A stretch of 64,000 nt of DNA from Bin87 sp965204395 (GTDB lineage Bacteria > Chloroflexota > Dehalococcoidia > Lucifugimonadales > UBA3495): positions 2,170,001 to 2,234,000 of the forward strand of contig OZ241987.1 of assembly GCA_965204395.1 (NCBI GenBank), given 5' to 3'. Position numbers and translations under genes: made by a program. Positions 60,123-64,000 of the stretch are shown here, in pieces. Each line of letters opens with the position of its first letter. Positions within the stretch are counted from its first letter, which is position 1. Under the pieces are notes generated by a model. It searched no databases and had not been told where the DNA came from. It saw only the letters and a list, made by a program, of their open reading frames with translations.

Positions 60123-62783
60123 ATGGCCGGCATCGCATTTGAAAAGCACACCCTCTCCAATGGTCTGGACGTCATCCTGCACCAGGACCGTTCGATCCCC
60201 GTGGCGGCGGTCAACGTCTGGTACCACGTTGGATCTAAGGATGAAGAGATCGGGCGCACCGGGTTCGCGCACCTCTTCGAGCACATTATGTTTCGTGGGA
60301 CGAAGCACCACAAAGCCAGCCATTTCGAGCCGCTGCAAAAAATCGGCGCGACGCTGAATGGCTCCACCACCGGCGACCGCACCAACTATTGGGAAGATGT
60401 CCCGTCGAACTACCTGGAGCTGGCCCTGTGGCTGGAGGCCGACCGCATGGGGTTCCTGCTGGACGCGCTGGACCAGGAGGGCTTCGACACCGAGCGGGAC
60501 GTGGTCAAAAACGAACGGCGGCAAAGCTACGAGAACCGGCCCTACGGTATGGCCCAGTGGCACATCCAGCAAGCCCTGTTTCCCCTGCCGCATCCCTACC
60601 ACTGGATGACCATCGGCTCGCAGGAAGATCTGGACGCCGCCAGTCTGGACGACGTCAAAGACTTCTTCCGCCGTTTCTACGCGCCGTCCAACGCCAGCCT
60701 CGCCATCGCCGGCGACATTGACACCGGTGAGGCGCTGGGCTTGGCCGAGCAATACTTCTCGGATCTGGACCCAGGGCCAGCGGTGCGCCGCATTGCCCGC
60801 GCCGACTCTCCGCTGTCGGGCCGTGTTGAGCTGGAAATGACCGACCGCGTGACGCTGCCCCGCCAGTATTCGGTGCGTCTGGCGCCGGCCAACCTTTCGG
60901 GTCAGGACGATGCCAGCGACATTCTCAGAGCCATCCTTTCCGATGGGCACAGTAGCCGTATGTACCGGTCGCTGGTGTACGAAAAGCAGATCGCTCAGTC
61001 AGCCTCGGTGAGTTACTACGCCGCCGAGATCGCCGGTCAGTTCCGCATGGAACTCACGCCCGCCGAGGGCCACACTCTGGACGAGGTGGAAGAGGCCGCC
61101 GAGGAGGTGCTGGCCAGCATCGCTACCGACCCGCCCACCGAGGAGGAATTCGAGCGAGCAATCAATCGCATCGAGATGCAGCACTATCGCACGCTGTCCC
61201 GCGTCGGCGGATTCGGCGGGCGCGCCGACGCGTTGAACTATTTCAACGTTTTCACCGGCGACCCGGATCGCCTGAACCGCGTGATGGACGATTACCGGAA
61301 GGTCACCCGCGAGGATGTTTTGCGCGCACACAGCCGGATTATGGACAGCGGACTGGTGCGGATGCGTGTGCATCCCGAGCAGCCGCTGACGACGACTTCC
61401 CGGTCTGTCGATCGCACGAAGCAGCCCGACGGCGGCCCTACCCCCGCGTTCGTTCCGCCAACCCCCAAACGTGGGCGGCTGGACAACGGTATGGAAATCA
61501 TCGTCGCCAACAAGTCGGGGCTTCCTTTGGTGTCCTTCGCGCTGATGGCCCGCGCCGGCGCCACCGGAGACCCTGCGGATCTGCCGGGCCTGTCGTCTTT
61601 CACCGCGGCCATGATGGACGAAGGCACCGCCAACCGCACCAGCCAGGAGATCTCGGCGGCTTTTGAGCACATCGGGTCTCGTTTGGCCACGGAGGCCCGC
61701 AAGGAATACACGCTGCTGACGGCGGAAACGCTCGGCCGGCACTGGCAGCACGCGCTCGGCCTGGCCGCCGACGTGGCCCGCAATGCCAATTTCCCCGAGC
61801 ATGAGTTGGATAGAGTGCGCCGGGAACGATTGACGGACCTGCGCCGTGCCAAGGACGACGCCGGTTTTATTGCTGAATCCAACTTCGGGACCCTGGTGTT
61901 TGGCACCGGCTCGCCATACGCCCACTCGAATCTAGGCAACGAGGCCAGCGTGGCGGGGATGCAGCGGACTCACATGGTATCCCGACACGCTGAGTCGCTG
62001 CGCCCCGACCGCTTGTGCCTCCTGGTATCCGGCGATATCGATCTGGACGCTGCCATGTCGGCTGCACAGGAGCAATTCGGCGACTGGACGGCCCCATCGA
62101 AACCCACAGGCAACATCGCGAATGGTGGTTCTTTGAACGGCGGCGACGGCCCCCACGTTTACCTGATCGATAAACCGGGCGCGGCGCAATCCGTGATCCG
62201 AGCCGGCATGCCCCTTGTGGAACGTTCCCACGCGGACCACATGCCGATCTCCGTGCTGAACTACGCTTTCGGCGGCCAGTTCTCGGCGCGGCTCAATCAG
62301 AACCTGCGGCAGGACAAGGGATACACCTACGGCTACAACTCGGGCATATCCTGGTACAACGCACCCTCGCTGCTGGGAGCCGGCGGAAGCGTCCAAACCG
62401 CAGTCACGCGGGAAGCAGTGATCGAAACGCTCAAAGAGTTCGCCGACATCAGCGGCGACCGTCCGTTGACGGACGAGGAGTTGGACAACGCCAAGAACGG
62501 CTTGCGGTTGGGGTACCCGGCCGGCTTCGAGCGTCCGGCGCAGTTGCTGTCGCAGTTGGTCACTCTGTCGCAGTTCGGCTTGCCCGACGACTACTTCCGC
62601 ACCTTCGAGGAACGGCTGGCCGGCGTGACCCTGGCCGACACACAACGCGTCGGTGCCCAGTACCTGGCAACCAACCGCCTCACCATCCTGGTAGTGGGCG
62701 ACCGTGAGCAGGTGGAAGAACCGCTGCGTTCGCTGGGCTATGGCCTGACCGTGCTGGACGCTGAGGGGGTGGAGGTGGGTTAG
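60123..62783 (+). CDS. M16-family zinc protease (two fused halves)
   Basis: An 886-residue protein with two M16 halves, like pitrilysin-type or fused PqqL-like proteases. The first half holds the inverted zinc motif HLFEH (H50, E53, H54) and distal E131 in NERRQSYENRPYG, so it is catalytic. The second half (from about residue 450, KRGRLDNGMEIIV) lacks it and ends with DKGYTYGYNSGISWY, the substrate-binding region. There is no signal peptide. I start at the ATG at 60123; the earlier in-frame ATG at 60081 is less supported. It cuts short peptides, role unknown. Confidence 0.92.
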   Translation: MAGIAFEKHTLSNGLDVILHQDRSIPVAAVNVWYHVGSKDEEIGRTGFAHLFEHIMFRGTKHHKASHFEPLQKIGATLNGSTTGDRTNYWEDVPSNYLELALWLEADRMGFLLDALDQEGFDTERDVVKNERRQSYENRPYGMAQWHIQQALFPLPHPYHWMTIGSQEDLDAASLDDVKDFFRRFYAPSNASLAIAGDIDTGEALGLAEQYFSDLDPGPAVRRIARADSPLSGRVELEMTDRVTLPRQYSVRLAPANLSGQDDASDILRAILSDGHSSRMYRSLVYEKQIAQSASVSYYAAEIAGQFRMELTPAEGHTLDEVEEAAEEVLASIATDPPTEEEFERAINRIEMQHYRTLSRVGGFGGRADALNYFNVFTGDPDRLNRVMDDYRKVTREDVLRAHSRIMDSGLVRMRVHPEQPLTTTSRSVDRTKQPDGGPTPAFVPPTPKRGRLDNGMEIIVANKSGLPLVSFALMARAGATGDPADLPGLSSFTAAMMDEGTANRTSQEISAAFEHIGSRLATEARKEYTLLTAETLGRHWQHALGLAADVARNANFPEHELDRVRRERLTDLRRAKDDAGFIAESNFGTLVFGTGSPYAHSNLGNEASVAGMQRTHMVSRHAESLRPDRLCLLVSGDIDLDAAMSAAQEQFGDWTAPSKPTGNIANGGSLNGGDGPHVYLIDKPGAAQSVIRAGMPLVERSHADHMPISVLNYAFGGQFSARLNQNLRQDKGYTYGYNSGISWYNAPSLLGAGGSVQTAVTREAVIETLKEFADISGDRPLTDEELDNAKNGLRLGYPAGFERPAQLLSQLVTLSQFGLPDDYFRTFEERLAGVTLADTQRVGAQYLATNRLTILVVGDREQVEEPLRSLGYGLTVLDAEGVEVG

Positions 62784-62784
62784 G

Positions 62785-63666
62785 TTAGTGCAGCGGCAAG
62801 AGTTTCTCTCTCAGGGCTGCCTCAAATGCGTCCCGTGATATTGTTCTAGCGGCCAGTAATTTGTCGGTGGATGCTTCCAACGTGAGAACTTCCCAATGGC
62901 CCCTGGCAAGCTCATAAGAACCATTGCTGTCGTTATGGGTTAGCTCCGGTACCAACCAGATAATATCGCCATCGTTGATGTCCTGGCTGGGATTGAGGCT
63001 GGGGCCCCCGATGGATAAGAAAAACGGACGGTCAACTGCGACCGCGATTTTAGTCTGCCACCGTCGCACAGTGGGCGCTTTAATCTGTAATTGTGGCATC
63101 AGACGTTTGGCGCTGGAAGAACGCCAGTCGGGACGGCGCACCCGGTCCGGGTAGGGTGGCAAGGGCGACCGGTCATCGCGGAGTATCTCAAATTGCGTGG
63201 ACATTCCGGGACCAGAGAAATAAACCGCCTGTATCTCCAAGGCATACCAGCGCAACTCACCAGCCCCCTCCCTCCCGATGACTAAATCGATTTTTCCGGC
63301 GGGTCTGTCGGTGATTGTGCTTTGCATGAAGGGTATTTCTCGGGCAAGCATCGTTTCGGCAGAATCTATTCCCACTATTTCTGCCAGCCATCGGATAATC
63401 AGACTATCCTGCTCAAACCGGGCCGGGCAAACGATCACCGGAGCATCGACCAGAGGGTCAACGCGCCCGTTACGGCCTTCATTGTACTGTTGCAGAGAAC
63501 ATACGCCGCCGGCTTTCCGACATGGCGGAGCGCCTTCCTGGAAAGGACAAGGTGGCGAGGCTCCGTTGCCCAGCGCGATATTCGCCAAATGCCGGCGTCT
63601 CGTTGGCGTCAGGGTAATCAAGGGGTTGCCGTACCACTCCCCGATTCCGTAGCGGCTCATCGTCAA
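62785..63666 (-). CDS. NotI-family restriction endonuclease
   Basis: A 293-residue protein with the NotI-family hallmarks. The iron-binding cysteine motif is CPFQEGAPPCRKAGGVCSLQQY (C40, C49, C56), followed by VIVCPARF (C80). The nuclease site is GKIDLVIG (D127) and YALEIQAVYFSG (E144, Q146), the D...E-x-Q form of NotI. NotI itself cuts GCGGCCGC; this enzyme's site is not known. Its ATG overlaps the stop of the methyltransferase gene (63663-63666), so they form a restriction-modification pair. Start could also be the Met two codons in. Confidence 0.85.
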   Translation of the reverse strand: MTMSRYGIGEWYGNPLITLTPTRRRHLANIALGNGASPPCPFQEGAPPCRKAGGVCSLQQYNEGRNGRVDPLVDAPVIVCPARFEQDSLIIRWLAEIVGIDSAETMLAREIPFMQSTITDRPAGKIDLVIGREGAGELRWYALEIQAVYFSGPGMSTQFEILRDDRSPLPPYPDRVRRPDWRSSSAKRLMPQLQIKAPTVRRWQTKIAVAVDRPFFLSIGGPSLNPSQDINDGDIIWLVPELTHNDSNGSYELARGHWEVLTLEASTDKLLAARTISRDAFEAALREKLLPLH

Positions 63667-64000
63667 AATACCGAACAGGGGGTGATCACCAGTTCTGAAA
63701 GGCGGGCATGGTGGGTGTTTTTCATAACGACGCGGACGGCATACAAACGATATTTGGCAACCAATGCCGAAATCTCTGGAGATTCATCGTAGGTCATCAG
63801 GAAGTTGACGCCGCTGTCGGCGAGCAACTCGAACAGCCGCTGATGGTCAATAACGTTGTGATTGTACAGACGGCTGCCTGCCCTTTTTCCTCCAGCCGTG
63901 TAAGGGGGGTCAGCGAAGACCACAGTTTTTTCCCTTGCACACGACGCCAACACTCTTTCCAGCAATTCCATGCCATCTGTTTCATGAAACTCGATCTGTC
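63663..64000 (-). CDS. DNA methyltransferase (D12/Dam-like), truncated at the window edge
   Basis: The gene runs off the right edge; about 112 C-terminal residues are visible. It carries the catalytic motif VFADPPYT and the later LFELLADSGVNFLMTYDES and NTHHARLSELVIT, typical of D12-class adenine methyltransferases. In-frame codons continue upstream to the edge (QIEFHETDGMELL), so the Met at 63971 is internal. It would protect DNA against the NotI-like enzyme that overlaps its stop. N6-adenine specificity is probable from motif and context, not proven. Confidence 0.82.
   Translation of the reverse strand, partial: QIEFHETDGMELLERVLASCAREKTVVFADPPYTAGGKRAGSRLYNHNVIDHQRLFELLADSGVNFLMTYDESPEISALVAKYRLYAVRVVMKNTHHARLSELVITPCSVF

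Noticed and set aside
1..64000. CRISPR array, tRNA or rRNA genes
   Set aside because: The repeated palindromes are widely and irregularly spaced without spacers, and no cloverleaf or rRNA signature was recognised by eye; a tRNA scan would be needed to exclude a tRNA fully.

Overview
The window is about 60% GC, densely coded on both strands, and reads as a chromosomal piece of an uncultured Chloroflexota bacterium, most like the SAR202/Dehalococcoidia-type lineages of marine water and sponges. That placement is an inference from gene content. It rests on four LLM-class flavin oxidoreductases, four Uma2-family nucleases, a permuted CaiB/BaiF CoA-transferase, an orphan xanthine-dehydrogenase large subunit, an EF-G2-like GTPase, two orphan NMT1-type binding proteins, and many toxin-antitoxin, TIR and restriction genes. 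No rRNA, tRNA or CRISPR array was seen.

Layout, left part. 1-5.2 kb (minus) holds an EF-G-like GTPase, RNase HI coupled to a Uma2 protein, a duplicated dimeric-barrel protein, and a HEPN protein coupled to an unknown 105-aa partner. Divergent from these is a PD-(D/E)XK nuclease gene (5.3-7.9 kb) split by an IS630-type element. The TA duplication is visible and excision in silico restores the frame exactly. 7.9-12.7 kb has an AhpD-like protein, a xanthine-dehydrogenase-type molybdoenzyme and a sulfite-oxidase-type molybdoenzyme with a membrane domain. 12.7-13.7 kb is non-coding and hairpin-rich. 13.7-20 kb has an MFS transporter, two paralogous secreted proteins (the first frameshifted), gcvT-gcvH and a tandem UspA protein with a recognisable promoter.

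Middle part. 20-24.2 kb: vapBC, a luciferase-like oxidoreductase, a coiled-coil protein with a nuclease-like tail, and a radical-SAM DNA-repair-type protein. 24.3-27.9 kb is a tightly coupled minus-strand operon: a DUF1501 protein, a degenerate retropepsin, an intact retropepsin, a SWIM zinc-finger protein, and a NYN ribonuclease with two winged-helix-like repeats. I know of no described system with this set, and it is my first candidate for something new. 28-34.3 kb: Uma2, a DinB-fold protein, a second LLM enzyme, an Asp23-AmaP-DUF2273 envelope operon and the CoA-transferase. 34.5-40.8 kb is a plus-strand signalling operon: STAS antagonist, response regulator-PP2C phosphatase, RsbW-like kinase, lipoprotein binding protein, membrane histidine kinase and alpha/beta hydrolase. 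It looks like a complete ligand-sensing partner-switching pathway.

Right part. 41-47.7 kb: hicBA, panE, galU, a flavin monooxygenase pair and two binding proteins. 47.9-50.2 kb: sfsA, an endonuclease III homologue and Uma2 in overlapping frames, then an orphan HicB. 50.3-55.5 kb: cyanase, cupin, a hydrolase lacking its catalytic residues, pyrE, an SDR, DUF2283, a stand-alone TIR protein and Uma2. 56-63 kb: a small conserved-looking protein, an LLM enzyme, a pentapeptide-TIR fusion, an AbrB/PIN toxin-antitoxin pair and an M16 protease. The right edge carries a NotI-type restriction endonuclease overlapping a truncated DNA methyltransferase. Palindromes with GGGGCG-type arms recur in intergenic gaps across the whole window.
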